From assembly GCF_000455825.1 (NCBI RefSeq), contig NZ_ATAO01000184.1, forward strand, positions 19,683 through 83,682: a stretch of 64,000 bases of DNA. Direction: 5' to 3'. Below, piece after piece: positions 17,288 through 26,391 of this stretch (positions are counted from its first letter, which is position 1; every line of letters begins with the position of its first letter). The position numbers and the translations under genes are program-made. Origin of the DNA: Microbacterium maritypicum MF109 (GTDB taxonomy: Bacteria > Actinomycetota > Actinomycetes > Actinomycetales > Microbacteriaceae). The notes beneath the pieces are model-generated. The model saw nothing but the letters and a program-made list of their open reading frames with translations, was not told the origin of the DNA and did no database searches.

Positions 17288-20200
17288 ATGCCAGCCCGAG
17301 TTCACGCCATCATCGTCGCGCGCACTGGATCCTCTTCCCGAGCGCAACTCCTCCGCACTCTCGACGCCCTTCGCGCGCAGACCACCCCCGCGGCGGCGGT
17401 GACCCTCGTCGTATGCGGCGATGCGTCGTCCGTGCGCGAGAGCGAGGTCGTGGCGGGCACCGTCGAAGGGATCATCGAGGCGCGTGCGTCGACGTCCTTC
17501 GCCGAGGCGGTGGAGCTCGCCCGACCTCGAGTGCCCGAGGGGTCTGCGGTCTGGCTGCTGGCACAGGACACGACGCCGCACCCTCGGGCGCTGGAGCGTC
17601 TGAGCGGCACGCTGGAGCGCTCGCCGTCCGCCGCCATCGTCGCCCCCAAGCTCGTCGCCACGGACAACGAGCGCGAGATCGTCTCGCTCGGCGTCAGCAT
17701 GACCGCGTGGGGCCGCTCCGTCGAACTCGCGGCGGGAGAGCTCGATCAGGGTCAGCACGACCGTTCCGACGATGCTCTCGGCGCCGATGTGCGGGGGATG
17801 CTCATCCGTGGCGAGGTGCGCGATGCCCTGCGACCCGATCCGGCCCTCGCGGGGGCCGATGAGGGACTTGACCTCGGGGTCCGTGCACGCCTCGGCGGTG
17901 GCCGTGTCGTCCTCGCGCCGAGTGCGCGGGTCTCAGCATCATCGGGCGGTCCTGCTGCGCTTCCGCCGGGTCGATCGCGCCGCGCCTACGTGACCCGCCT
18001 GGCCCAGCTGCACCGACGGCTGGCGTACGCGCCGGCCGCGGCCGTGCCGCTGCACTGGCTCAGCCTGCTTCCTCTCGCGCTGTGGCGCTCCATCACCGAC
18101 CTCGTCGGCAAGCGGCCCGAGGCTGTTTTCCCCGAATGGGGGGCTGCCCTCACGGCCATGTTCCGATTCGGTGCGGTCGCACGTTCCCGCGCCGGCATCC
18201 GCGCCTTCCGCACTTCCGCCTGGGCCGGCATCGCTCCGTTGCGCGTGACGTCCTCCGAGCTGCGACGGCGTCTGGATGACGGGCACGGAAGCGAGGGAGG
18301 TGCGGTCAGCGAACTGCGTTTCTTCTCCGGTGGTGGGGCCTGGGCTGTACTCGCGGCCCTGGTCGTCAGCATCGCGTCCTTCACGAGCCTGCTCGCCTGG
18401 CCGACGCTCGGGGGCGGGGGACTGCTGCCGCTCCGTCAGACCATCGCCGCGCTCTGGAGCGATGCGGCGTGGGGAACCCGCGACGTCGCCCTCGGCCTCG
18501 TCGGCCCTGCCGACCCCTTCGCCTCCGTGGTCGCGGTACTCGGGACGCTCTGGCCTGCCGGTCCTTCCTTCGCCATGGTGCTGTTGTGGATCCTCGCCCT
18601 CCCGCTCGCAGTTCTGGGAGGGTGGTTCGCCGCCACGCGAGTGACCGATCGCGGAGGGCTCCGGATCTTCGCCGGCATCGCGTGGGCGCTCGCGCCCACG
18701 TTCCTCACCGCCCTGGTCGACGGACGTCCGGCCGCGGTGCTCGTCCATCTCCTGCTTCCCTGGCTCTTCCACAGCGCTGTGGTCGCCCATCGGTCATGGG
18801 GCGCCGCCGGGAGCGCGTCGCTGCTCCTCGCCGCCGTGCTCGCCTGCGCACCGTCGCTGGCACCTGCCCTTGCGCTGCTCTGGATCGTCGCCCTGGGCAT
18901 CGTGCTGGGAACGGCGCAGTTCCGTGGCGCGGGGCGACTGCTCTGGCTGCCGGTGCCGACGATCGCCCTGTTCGCACCACTGGTGATCTGGCAGCTCGCT
19001 CACGGCACGCCTCTGGGGATCCTCGGCGACCCCGGACTCATCTGGGCGGGCCCCCAGGCCGCCGCTGACGCCGCCGGACGCCTCGCGATCGCCGGTGGCT
19101 TCCCGACATCGGAGCTGGGCGGCTGGATGGCGCTTCTGCCCGCACCCATCGCCGTGTGGGCGCCACTCCTGTGCGCACCTCTCGCCGTGCTGGCGCTCGG
19201 TGCGGCGGTCGCTCCACGCTGGCGCGCGGGGATCACCCTGCTCGTGGTCGCCCTGTCCGGGCTCGCCACGGCGTTCCTCGCGGTCGGGGTCACGGTGAGC
19301 TTCGCGCAGGGGACGCCGGTGGCGATCTGGCCGGGTACCGGACTCAGCTTGGCGTGGATCGGTGTCGTAGGGGCTGCCCTCGTGACGCTCGACACCGCGC
19401 TCACGCTTCCGCGTCTGCGGATCTTCGCGGCCGTCGCCGCGGCGGTGACACTGGCGGTCTGCGCGATCCCGGCGCTCAGCGCGCTGCACATGGGGCGCTC
19501 GGTGCTCACGAACGGTCCTGAGTCGACGCTGCCCTCGTATGTGGCCGCACAGGCCGCAGGGGATCGGCCGATCGCGACCCTCGTGCTCACCCCGCAGAAC
19601 GACGGAGGACTGGCCGCAGAAGTGGCCTGGGGAGCCAGCGAGACGCTGGGGTCGCAGTCGACGATGATCTCCACCGCGGTCGAGCCGCAGGGAGCCGACA
19701 TCTCCGCCCTGGCCGTGGATCTCCTCTCGGCCCGCGACTTCGATGCGCCCGGAGCATTGGCCGCCGAAGGGATCAGCTACGTCCTGGTCGCTGAGGTTCC
19801 TGGTGAAGGGGACAAGGCGCGGGCGCTTCGTACCGCGGCGGTCGCCTCGATCGATCAGCGTGCCGGCCTCGTGCACGCGGGCACCACCGATCGCGGCGTG
19901 CTCTGGCGTCTCGATGCCGACGCCGCCGAACAGCCACCGCTGACATCCGCCCAGCAGGGCACTGCTCGCCTCGTGATCACCGTGCAGCTGCTCGCAGTCT
20001 TCGCGGCCCTCCTGCTGTCCATCCCGACCCGTGCGTCGCGTCGTGCGGCTCGCGCCCAGTCGCGCATCGTCGGTCGCGTGCCTGAGGAGCCGATCGTGCT
20101 GCCTCGGCACGCGGAGGACAGGGATTCCCTCGATGAAGCGCCCGTCGGGGTGATCGAGGACCCCCAGGACGCGCCCGCCCTGAATGACGAGGCACTGGCG

Positions 20201-20392
20201 CCGATCGCTGATCCGGTGATCGATGACGCCGCTGGGCCGGTGGACGAGGTGACAGTGGGCGACGCGACAGCGGGCGACGCGACGGTGGGCGACGCGACGG
20301 TGAGCGAGGCGACAGCGGACGGTGGGTCGGCGGACGGCGCTTCGGCGAGCCCCCACGACGAACACGCGAAGCCGATGGAGGAGGACCGATGA
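17288..20392 (+). CDS. Large glycosyltransferase-like multi-pass membrane protein (actinobacterial)
   Basis: 1034 residues. An N-terminal GT2-like domain (about 1-230) is followed by about twelve or more transmembrane segments (about 240-830, with a non-membrane part around 640-800) and a charged C-terminal tail (about 880-1034). In the GT2 part the usual Asp-Asp-Asp site reads WLLAQDTTPH, with one Asp, so catalysis by this domain is doubtful. The tail carries four 5-residue repeats of type VGDAT. Actinobacterial homologues sit beside DUF5719 and WhiB2-like genes and are thought to act in cell-wall glycan assembly. The overlap with the next gene is ATGA. Confidence 0.8.
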   Translation: MPARVHAIIVARTGSSSRAQLLRTLDALRAQTTPAAAVTLVVCGDASSVRESEVVAGTVEGIIEARASTSFAEAVELARPRVPEGSAVWLLAQDTTPHPRALERLSGTLERSPSAAIVAPKLVATDNEREIVSLGVSMTAWGRSVELAAGELDQGQHDRSDDALGADVRGMLIRGEVRDALRPDPALAGADEGLDLGVRARLGGGRVVLAPSARVSASSGGPAALPPGRSRRAYVTRLAQLHRRLAYAPAAAVPLHWLSLLPLALWRSITDLVGKRPEAVFPEWGAALTAMFRFGAVARSRAGIRAFRTSAWAGIAPLRVTSSELRRRLDDGHGSEGGAVSELRFFSGGGAWAVLAALVVSIASFTSLLAWPTLGGGGLLPLRQTIAALWSDAAWGTRDVALGLVGPADPFASVVAVLGTLWPAGPSFAMVLLWILALPLAVLGGWFAATRVTDRGGLRIFAGIAWALAPTFLTALVDGRPAAVLVHLLLPWLFHSAVVAHRSWGAAGSASLLLAAVLACAPSLAPALALLWIVALGIVLGTAQFRGAGRLLWLPVPTIALFAPLVIWQLAHGTPLGILGDPGLIWAGPQAAADAAGRLAIAGGFPTSELGGWMALLPAPIAVWAPLLCAPLAVLALGAAVAPRWRAGITLLVVALSGLATAFLAVGVTVSFAQGTPVAIWPGTGLSLAWIGVVGAALVTLDTALTLPRLRIFAAVAAAVTLAVCAIPALSALHMGRSVLTNGPESTLPSYVAAQAAGDRPIATLVLTPQNDGGLAAEVAWGASETLGSQSTMISTAVEPQGADISALAVDLLSARDFDAPGALAAEGISYVLVAEVPGEGDKARALRTAAVASIDQRAGLVHAGTTDRGVLWRLDADAAEQPPLTSAQQGTARLVITVQLLAVFAALLLSIPTRASRRAARAQSRIVGRVPEEPIVLPRHAEDRDSLDEAPVGVIEDPQDAPALNDEALAPIADPVIDDAAGPVDEVTVGDATAGDATVGDATVSEATADGGSADGASASPHDEHAKPMEEDR
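20255..20314 (+). repeat. 15-bp tandem repeat, four units, inside the 1034-aa gene
   Basis: Four in-frame 15-bp units encode VGDAT, AGDAT, VGDAT and VSEAT. They lie in the low-complexity tail and suggest slippage-prone coding sequence. Confidence 0.75.
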
Positions 20393-21774
20393 GCAACGGG
20401 AACCGCGCCTTCCGGGTCGCCGCGACCAGCGCCCGTGTCATCACGGGCGTGGCCGTGATCGCCGCCTGCGTCGTCGGTGTCGCCACGGCGATCCATGCGC
20501 CGTGGCCGACCGTCGCGCACGACCCCGCGCAGGTCGAGGTCACACCCGTGCCCGGCGACAGCGTGCTGGTCTGCAACGGCGATCTCCGTGCTCTCGGTCG
20601 TGACGCGTCGGCCCCCCTGGACATGCTCTCCGCGGCACCGACGAGCCTCACGTCCGGAGGCACGGCCGGAAGACCGTCGTCCGAGACGCTTGAGGTACCC
20701 GATCTGCCCGATGCGGGTGGACCGCAGGTGCTCACCGGCCCGGTCGATGGGCGTTCGGCACCGCTGATCGCCGGTGCCGAGTCCGTCACGATCGCCGCGG
20801 ACGACCTCGCGGGGTACGCCGCCCTGCCCTGCGGCGTGCCGAGGCTGGAGTCGTGGCTCGTGGGCGGGAGCATCGACACCGGCACCGAAGACATCATCAC
20901 CCTCACCAACGCGACCGAGGTCCCGTCGACGGTGACCCTCGCCGTGTACGGAGCCGCCCGCAGCACCCGGACGGTCATCGTCCCTCCGCGCTCGCAGACG
21001 GCGCTCCCTCTGACCTCGTTCGCCACCGGCAACGATCTGCCGGTGGTCAAGGTGAGCGCGGTGGGAGCCCCGGTGAGAGCGGCCCTCCAGTCCTCGCTCG
21101 TGCGCGTCCTCGATCCTGCCGGCATCGATCTCCAGGACTCGGTCGCGGGACCCCAGCAGAGACTCGTCTTCACCGGAGTGCAGGCGTTCCCGGCCAACGG
21201 CGATGACGCGGAGATGGCCGTTCTCCGGGTGCTGGCCCCCGGCGTCGACGCTCGGGTCCAGGTGAAGGTGCAGGCCGAGGGCGCCACGGTGCCTGTAGAC
21301 GAGTTCACCGTGCCCGTCGAGGCGGATCTTCCCGCTCAGGTCTCGCTCTCCGGCCTCGAGCCCGGTCGGTACACCGTCGAGGTCGAATCCGACGTGCCGC
21401 TCCTCGCCGGGGTCAGGCAGCAGGACGGCTTCGGTCTCGATTCGGACTTCGCGTGGGTCACTCCCGCGCCGGAGATCGACGCCGAGGTGGTCTTCGCCGT
21501 GCCCTCCGGTCCCGATGCACGACTGCAGGTGTCGAACACCTCGGACCGGGACGCGACCGTCACACTCGAGCCGGTCGACGGCGGTCAGGCCCAGGAGGTC
21601 GTCATCCCCGCGGGGGAGACCGGCGGGATCGCGGTGGAGGGGCGGACGACGTACCGGATGCGGACGACGGCGCCCATGCACGCGGCCGTGACCCTCACGG
21701 CACCCGGGGCGCTCGCAGTGCTCCCGGTGCAGGCGAGCAGCGGCGGAGAGAAGCCGATCACGGTCTATCCCTGA
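20389..21774 (+). CDS. DUF5719-family secreted/anchored protein
   Basis: 461 residues, not recognised beyond the actinobacterial DUF5719 family. A hydrophobic segment at about residues 17-38 could be a signal anchor. The remainder is rich in beta-strand with repeated TLxV patterns, predicted extracytoplasmic. The ATG overlaps the upstream stop (ATGA) and has GGAGGAGGACC before it. It always follows the large glycosyltransferase-like gene in related genomes, so the two probably act together at the envelope. No catalytic residues are visible. Confidence 0.78.
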   Translation: MSNGNRAFRVAATSARVITGVAVIAACVVGVATAIHAPWPTVAHDPAQVEVTPVPGDSVLVCNGDLRALGRDASAPLDMLSAAPTSLTSGGTAGRPSSETLEVPDLPDAGGPQVLTGPVDGRSAPLIAGAESVTIAADDLAGYAALPCGVPRLESWLVGGSIDTGTEDIITLTNATEVPSTVTLAVYGAARSTRTVIVPPRSQTALPLTSFATGNDLPVVKVSAVGAPVRAALQSSLVRVLDPAGIDLQDSVAGPQQRLVFTGVQAFPANGDDAEMAVLRVLAPGVDARVQVKVQAEGATVPVDEFTVPVEADLPAQVSLSGLEPGRYTVEVESDVPLLAGVRQQDGFGLDSDFAWVTPAPEIDAEVVFAVPSGPDARLQVSNTSDRDATVTLEPVDGGQAQEVVIPAGETGGIAVEGRTTYRMRTTAPMHAAVTLTAPGALAVLPVQASSGGEKPITVYP

Positions 21775-21804
21775 CGGAACGCGGGTGCCCCGGCCGCCGG
21801 AGTG

Positions 21805-22233
21805 TCAGTGCTCGTGACCGAGATCCCACGGTTCACGGCCGACGTACTCCGCGGCGGCCCGGAACACCGCGCTCTCGATGGCCATGCGTCTGTGGGCGGC
21901 ATCGTCGTGCCCCGGAGGCAGGAGCCGCTCGATGGGAAGTCGGAACAGGACGATACGTCGATTGTCGCGATCGAGGTACCAGCGCGGCACCTCTTCGCCG
22001 GCGTCGAAACCCGGGATCGCGCCGATCTCGAACCGGACGTTCTGCAACTCTGGCCATGTCCCGCGGAGGAACTCCACGGCCGTTCCGACGGTGAGGTCGA
22101 ATCTGTCGAGGCGGCCGTCGAGCGGAGCCAGCGGTGGTCGTACGACCTCGCTGCGGCCGAGACGCCCGTGTCGTCCGTGCCGTGCACCGCGCCGCGGGGC
22201 AGCGGAGGCATGAGCGGTGCGGCGGCGGGGCAT
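21805..22233 (-). CDS. Metallopeptidase-like (zincin fold) small protein, Rv3259-type
   Basis: 142 residues of the small actinobacterial metallopeptidase family. The N-terminal 25 residues are basic and disordered; a conserved core has GFDAGEEVPRWYLDRDNR and a C-terminal HRRMAIESAVFRAAAEYVG. The usual HExxH zincin motif is not seen, so peptidase function is uncertain. It converges on DUF5719 and lies near DUF3499 and manA, as Rv3259 does in mycobacteria. TAGACT ends 6 nt before the ATG, suggesting a leaderless transcript. Confidence 0.8.
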   Translation of the reverse strand: MPRRRTAHASAAPRRGARHGRHGRLGRSEVVRPPLAPLDGRLDRFDLTVGTAVEFLRGTWPELQNVRFEIGAIPGFDAGEEVPRWYLDRDNRRIVLFRLPIERLLPPGHDDAAHRRMAIESAVFRAAAEYVGREPWDLGHEH

Positions 22234-22239
22234 GACGAA

Positions 22240-22245
22240 AGTCTA
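22240..22245 (-). promoter_or_regulatory. Leaderless-type -10 element of the metallopeptidase-like gene
   Basis: TAGACT on the minus strand ends 6 nt before the ATG at 22233. Confidence 0.5.
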
Positions 22246-22298
22246 GGCGGTGCCAGGATCACTCGGCGCGGCATCCGGCGCTCACCCGGGGCGCGCCG

Positions 22299-22304
22299 TA
22301 CGCT
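22299..22304 (+). promoter_or_regulatory. Leaderless-type -10 element of the DUF3499 gene
   Basis: TACGCT ends 7 nt before ATG 22312. A GGCGGAG just before the ATG could also be read as a ribosome site but is too close to the start. Confidence 0.45.
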
Positions 22305-22311
22305 GGCGGAG

Positions 22312-22518
22312 ATGGACGGACGACTGTGCTCGAAGGTCGGCTGCGCGCGCGAAGCCGTAGCCACCCTCACCTACGACTACGGCGATCAGATGGCGGCGCT
22401 CGGCCCGCTCGGCGCCGCGAACGACCCGCAGGCACATGATCTGTGCTCACCGCATGCGGACCGGCTCTCGGTTCCCGCGGGCTGGCTGGTGGTCCGTCAC
22501 GAGGCCCTCCGCGCCTGA
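22312..22518 (+). CDS. DUF3499 domain protein (Rv3258c-like)
   Basis: 68 residues, the size of this actinobacterial family. Cysteines in RLCSKVGC and HDLCSPHADRL (two CxxxxC/CxxH-like groups) suggest zinc binding. The ATG at 22312 is supported by the -10-like element 7 nt upstream; extension upstream in the frame runs opposite to the metallopeptidase gene. Together with manA, WhiB2 and the small zincin it forms the same neighbourhood as in mycobacteria. Function is unknown. Confidence 0.85.
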   Translation: MDGRLCSKVGCAREAVATLTYDYGDQMAALGPLGAANDPQAHDLCSPHADRLSVPAGWLVVRHEALRA

Positions 22519-22571
22519 CGGCGTTGCGTCGACACGCGGACGCAGCCGTCGGCGAGGATCCGAAGTCTGGA

Positions 22572-22577
22572 TACGCT
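22572..22577 (+). promoter_or_regulatory. -10-like element of the MacAB-like operon
   Basis: TACGCT lies about 42 nt before GTG 22619. The leader then contains GGAAAGG, a ribosome site 6 nt before the start. Confidence 0.4.
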
Positions 22578-22618
22578 GACCGCAGGCGTGCCAGGGCGGC
22601 ACGGCTGGAAAGGCACTC

Positions 22619-23545
22619 GTGATCGTCTGGCGCCGCTGGATCTTCCCCCTGCTTCTCGTGGTGGTCTTCGGAGCGTGTGCCGCGGCACTCGTCAAGATCG
22701 CGTTCTTCCCCGACCGCGCGGAGAGCGTCGTCAGCCCTGAGGCGGGGATCACGGATCCGGTGGTGGTGGTGGAACGCGGTTCGGTGGTCAACGCGCTGAG
22801 CCTGAGTGGGAACGTGGCCCGCGACGACGCCTACGTCGTCCGCGGCGAGCTCAACGGCACCGTCCTCGCCGTGCACGTGGGTGAAGGAGCAGCGGTGGCC
22901 GCCGGCCAGAAGCTCTACACCGTGCGCCAGGAAGAGCCGCGCAAGGACATCGACGTCGTCGCGCCGGAAGCGGGCGACGTGTCGGAGTTCGCCATGGTCA
23001 AAGGCCAGGCCACCACGGTCGGGACAGAGGCGTACAAGCTCACCCCGGCCAAGTACCACCTGCTCGCGACGGTCGACCCTGTGCAGCTGTACCGCCTCGT
23101 CAACGCGCCCACGGAGGCGACGGTCACCATCACCGGCGGTCCCGCGCCGTTCGCGTGCACCGGAGTCGGGGTGCAGGTCACCGCGGAGGGCACGGCGAGT
23201 GTGCGCTGCGCCATCCCCGTCGATCAGACCGTCTTCGCCGGACTCCCCGCGAAGATGGACCTCGCTCTCGGCCAGGTCGACGATGCTCTGGTGATCCCGG
23301 TCACCGCCGTCCAGGGCGGCGCGGGATCCGGCAAGGTCTGGGTGGACGCGGGCGACGGATCCGACCCCGAGGAGCGCGCCGTGACGCTCGGCGTCAACGA
23401 CGGCGTCACGGTCGAGGTGACGGAGGGGCTGGCCGAGGGGGACAGCATCCGTCAGTTCGTCCCCGGCTTCGTGGCTCCCGTCGAGGAGTTCTGCTACGAG
23501 GTCTCCCCGGGAGTGGAGCAGTGCGACAGCGGGATGAACTGGTGA
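22619..23545 (+). CDS. HlyD/MacA-like periplasmic-adaptor-type efflux protein
   Basis: 308 residues starting with GTG. A transmembrane anchor (about 7-30) is followed by two short biotinyl-lipoyl-like beta parts (GTVLAVHVGEGAAVAAGQ and the symmetrical VVAPEAGDVSEFAMV) and a C-terminal beta-barrel with ALVIPVTAVQGG. Gram-positive proteins of this type join a MacB-like ABC transporter, here encoded by the next two genes. No long coiled coil is seen, fitting a monoderm. The stop overlaps the next GTG. Two Cys near the C-terminus (FCYEV, VEQCDS) could form a disulfide outside the cell. Confidence 0.85.
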   Translation: MIVWRRWIFPLLLVVVFGACAAALVKIAFFPDRAESVVSPEAGITDPVVVVERGSVVNALSLSGNVARDDAYVVRGELNGTVLAVHVGEGAAVAAGQKLYTVRQEEPRKDIDVVAPEAGDVSEFAMVKGQATTVGTEAYKLTPAKYHLLATVDPVQLYRLVNAPTEATVTITGGPAPFACTGVGVQVTAEGTASVRCAIPVDQTVFAGLPAKMDLALGQVDDALVIPVTAVQGGAGSGKVWVDAGDGSDPEERAVTLGVNDGVTVEVTEGLAEGDSIRQFVPGFVAPVEEFCYEVSPGVEQCDSGMNW

Positions 23546-24294
23546 GTCTCGTCGCGCTCGACGACGTCTCCAAGAGCGTGCTCCTGGCGGACGACTCCCG
23601 GCTGGAGATCCTCCGCGGGATCACCCTCGAGGTGGGAGCCGGTGACCACGTCTCGATCGTGGGTCGGTCGGGATCCGGGAAATCCACCCTGCTCAACATC
23701 CTGGGCATGCTGGACGCACCGACATCGGGCTCCGTCGCATTCGAAGGACGCGAGGTGCGCAGGATGCGCTCCGGTCGGCTCGACCGCCTGCGCGGGGACA
23801 ACGTCGGCTTCGTCTTCCAGCAGTTCAATCTTCTTCCCGGGCGCACGGCGATCGACAACGTGATGATGCCGCTGGGCCACGCCAAGGGGAAGATGTTCTG
23901 GAACCGTCGTCAGATCGCCGCCGACATGCTGGAGCGGGTCGGCCTCGGGCATCGTGTCGAGCAGATCGCGGACAAGCTCTCCGGCGGCGAACAGCAGCGC
24001 GTCGCGATCGCCAGGGCGCTGGTACGCCGACCCGTCCTGATCCTCGCCGACGAGCCGACGGGCGCGCTCGACATCGACACCGGCGCATCCGTGATGTCGC
24101 TCCTCGACGAGGTGGCCACCGAGACGGACGCTGCACTGGTCACGATCACCCATGACCTCCATGTCGCGGCACGGGCACGTCGGCACTACCGCCTCGATGC
24201 GGGCCGCCTGGAAGCCGCCGACCTCAGCCGCGCCTTCGAAGCGTCGACCCTCGTGGCGTCGGTGCCTTCGGCGCCGCCGGAGGTGATCGCATGA
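23542..24294 (+). CDS. MacB/LolD-type ABC transporter ATP-binding protein
   Basis: 250 residues. Walker A is GRSGSGKST, the Q-loop is VFQQFNLLPGRTA, the signature is LSGGEQQRV and Walker B is LILADEPTGALD, all typical of the MacB/LolD/FtsE group. It would energise the adjacent FtsX-like permease. GTG 23542 overlaps the stop of the adaptor gene (GTGA), which fixes the start; the frame extends upstream only as antisense-type noise. The final about 30 residues are an Ala/Ser-rich tail. The transported substrate (peptide, lipid or drug) is unknown. Confidence 0.92.
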   Translation: MSLVALDDVSKSVLLADDSRLEILRGITLEVGAGDHVSIVGRSGSGKSTLLNILGMLDAPTSGSVAFEGREVRRMRSGRLDRLRGDNVGFVFQQFNLLPGRTAIDNVMMPLGHAKGKMFWNRRQIAADMLERVGLGHRVEQIADKLSGGEQQRVAIARALVRRPVLILADEPTGALDIDTGASVMSLLDEVATETDAALVTITHDLHVAARARRHYRLDAGRLEAADLSRAFEASTLVASVPSAPPEVIA

Positions 24295-25505
24295 CCGGCT
24301 TCCTCGGTGCTCTCTCTGACGCCTGGGCCGAGATCCGGGTGCACAAGCTGCGTGTGCTGCTCAGCCTGATCGGCATCGCGGTGTCGGTGGGCGCTCTGAC
24401 CGCGGTCGTCGCGTTCTCCGAGTATCAGCGCCAGTTCCAGTCCGAGCAGTCCGACCGGTGGGGCGGGCGCGCCGCGACCGTCGTCGTCTCCGTCAACAGC
24501 GATGACGGCTCGCCCGTCGACGCCGACGGCTTCGATGCCCGCTTCAGCCGTGTGTCCGAGCGGTTCGGCTTCAGCCACACCGCGCGCATCTCCCAGGGGC
24601 TGACGGTCGACCTGCAGCTTCCCGACGGCATAGCGCCGGTTCCGGCGCGCATCATGGATCCTGCGTTCTCGCAGATCCATCGCGAGCGACTTCTGGACGG
24701 GCGCTGGTTCCTCGACTCGGACATCGAGGCGATGGCACCCCCCGTCGTGATCACCGAGCCCCTCTGGGACCGTCTGGGGCGTGTGCCGCTGTCGCAGCAC
24801 CCGACGGTGACCCTGAGCGGTCCGGCCGGTGGCACGTATCAGGTGATCGGAGTCACACCTCGCAAGGGCTTCGGCGACGAGGAGCTTCGCGTCGATCTGC
24901 TCTACGACGCATACCGGGCCCGCGTGGACGCGTTGCCCACGGAGGCGTGGACCCAGTACGAGATCTGGATGGGCACGGGGCAGGTCGACCAGATCGCCCC
25001 GGTGCTCGCGATGGACCTCCGGGCGGGCCTGCCTGCCGGACAGACGGTCACGGTGAACAGATCGGACTGGGCGGCGCAGCCCGGCGCGATGGACGCCCAG
25101 GCGACCTTCGAGATGATCACCGGAGGAATCGCCGCGCTGATCCTCGCCCTCGGAGCGCTGAGCCTCATCAACATCCAGCTCGTGGCGATGCGCCAGCGCG
25201 TGCGCGAGATCGGTGTGCGACGCGCGTTCGGGGCGAGCTCGGGCCGGGTCTTCTTCGCGGTGTTCCTGGAGAGTCTGGTGGCGACGACGGTGGCCGGCGT
25301 GATCGGGATCGCGATCGTCGTCGCGGTGCTGCGGTCGGAATGGGTCATCACATCGCTGTTCTACGGCATCCAGGACATCCCGCCGTTCCCGATGCGGGCG
25401 GCGCTCATCGGGCTTCTCGCCTCCGTCATCGTCGGCGCGGTGTCGGGCTTCATACCCGCTCTCGTCGCCCTGCGGGTGAAGGTGATCGACGCGATCCGTT
25501 TCTGA
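24291..25505 (+). CDS. MacB-like ABC transporter permease
   Basis: 404 residues with the MacB topology: one N-terminal transmembrane helix, a large extracytoplasmic domain (about 45-280) and three C-terminal helices of the FtsX fold. The sequence RQRVREIGVRRAFGASSGRVF before the second helix of the C-terminal set is the coupling region typical of this family (EIGVRRAFGA). The ATG overlaps the ATPase stop (ATGA). With the preceding two genes it forms an adaptor-ATPase-permease operon. Such transporters in monoderms work in antimicrobial peptide or lipid efflux. Confidence 0.9.
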   Translation: MTGFLGALSDAWAEIRVHKLRVLLSLIGIAVSVGALTAVVAFSEYQRQFQSEQSDRWGGRAATVVVSVNSDDGSPVDADGFDARFSRVSERFGFSHTARISQGLTVDLQLPDGIAPVPARIMDPAFSQIHRERLLDGRWFLDSDIEAMAPPVVITEPLWDRLGRVPLSQHPTVTLSGPAGGTYQVIGVTPRKGFGDEELRVDLLYDAYRARVDALPTEAWTQYEIWMGTGQVDQIAPVLAMDLRAGLPAGQTVTVNRSDWAAQPGAMDAQATFEMITGGIAALILALGALSLINIQLVAMRQRVREIGVRRAFGASSGRVFFAVFLESLVATTVAGVIGIAIVVAVLRSEWVITSLFYGIQDIPPFPMRAALIGLLASVIVGAVSGFIPALVALRVKVIDAIRF

Positions 25506-25565
25506 CGCACCGGCGGGCTCGATCGGGTCGCCCGGTGCTGGTGGGAGGGTTCCTGCGGACGTCCG

Positions 25566-26375
25566 CTAGACGCCGACCCGACGGCCGGTGAGCCGTTCGG
25601 CACGACGATCGGAGTTCTCCAGCGCGCGCCGCTCGCGCTCGCGACGCAGAACGGTGATGCCGATCAGAACCTGCTCGGGCGGCGCCGAGGGCAGCGGGGA
25701 GACGAACGGGCTCGCCTCGGTGAGCAGATCCTGGGCGACGCGTGCCCGCGCCGCCGGGATCATGCGCGGGGCACTCTGCAGGAACTGGGAGATCCGGCGT
25801 GCGAGACGGTCGGGCAACCGGGCGACGTCGGCGATCTGCGCCCAGCCGGCCAGCGGTGAGGGAAGGACGGGGACGTGCGAGCTCAGAGCGGGTGTGCGCT
25901 CGCGCTGGCTGTAGGTCCCGGCGACGAGGTCGCCCAGACGCTGCGATCGCGCGGTGAACGCGCCCGTGAGCACGGCGATCCCGCCGAAGGTCATGTAGAT
26001 CTCGAGGACGCCGAGCAGCCCGCGGATGAACGCGTGACGGAAACCCGCGGCGCCGCCGTCCATGCGCACGATCCGTCCACCGACCGCGAGCTTGCCGAGG
26101 CTGCGTCCCTTCAACGCGACCTCCATCGTGATCGGGAGCACGACGAAGCTCACCACGAACGCCGAGACCACGGCGATGCGATCCGTCGTCTCATCGAGCA
26201 CGCCCGCGTCCAGCAGCCAGATGCGCAGGAAGATCCACAGGATGAAGACGGCGTAGCCGAGGAGCATGTCGATCGCGGCGCCGAGCGCTCGCAGCAGGAA
26301 CCCGACGGGCTGCACGTCGAGCGCGACGGCCTCGCCGGACAGGACCTCGTCGGAGACGTCGATCGGGACGGACAT
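25566..26375 (-). CDS. RDD-family membrane protein
   Basis: 269 residues. An RDD-type membrane unit (about 15-165) has LGAAIDMLLGYAVF with the D residue in helix 1 and GRSLGKLAVGGRIV between helices, followed by a cytosolic, Arg-rich helical tail (about 180-269). RDD proteins are proposed ion/osmolyte transporters or membrane partners. Its ATG at 26375 overlaps by 2 bases a divergent ATG at 26374. It is divergent to the SpoIIM-like gene, an arrangement conserved with DUF58 and MoxR genes across actinobacteria (Rv3690-Rv3695 region). Confidence 0.88.
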   Translation of the reverse strand: MSVPIDVSDEVLSGEAVALDVQPVGFLLRALGAAIDMLLGYAVFILWIFLRIWLLDAGVLDETTDRIAVVSAFVVSFVVLPITMEVALKGRSLGKLAVGGRIVRMDGGAAGFRHAFIRGLLGVLEIYMTFGGIAVLTGAFTARSQRLGDLVAGTYSQRERTPALSSHVPVLPSPLAGWAQIADVARLPDRLARRISQFLQSAPRMIPAARARVAQDLLTEASPFVSPLPSAPPEQVLIGITVLRRERERRALENSDRRAERLTGRRVGV

Positions 26376-26378
26376 GAG

Positions 26379-26384
26379 TACAGT
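26379..26384 (+). promoter_or_regulatory. Leaderless-type -10 element of the SpoIIM-like gene
   Basis: TACAGT ends 7 nt before GTG 26392. It lies within the first codons that an ATG 26374 start would use, so it favours the GTG. Confidence 0.5.
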
Positions 26385-26391
26385 AAATCAG

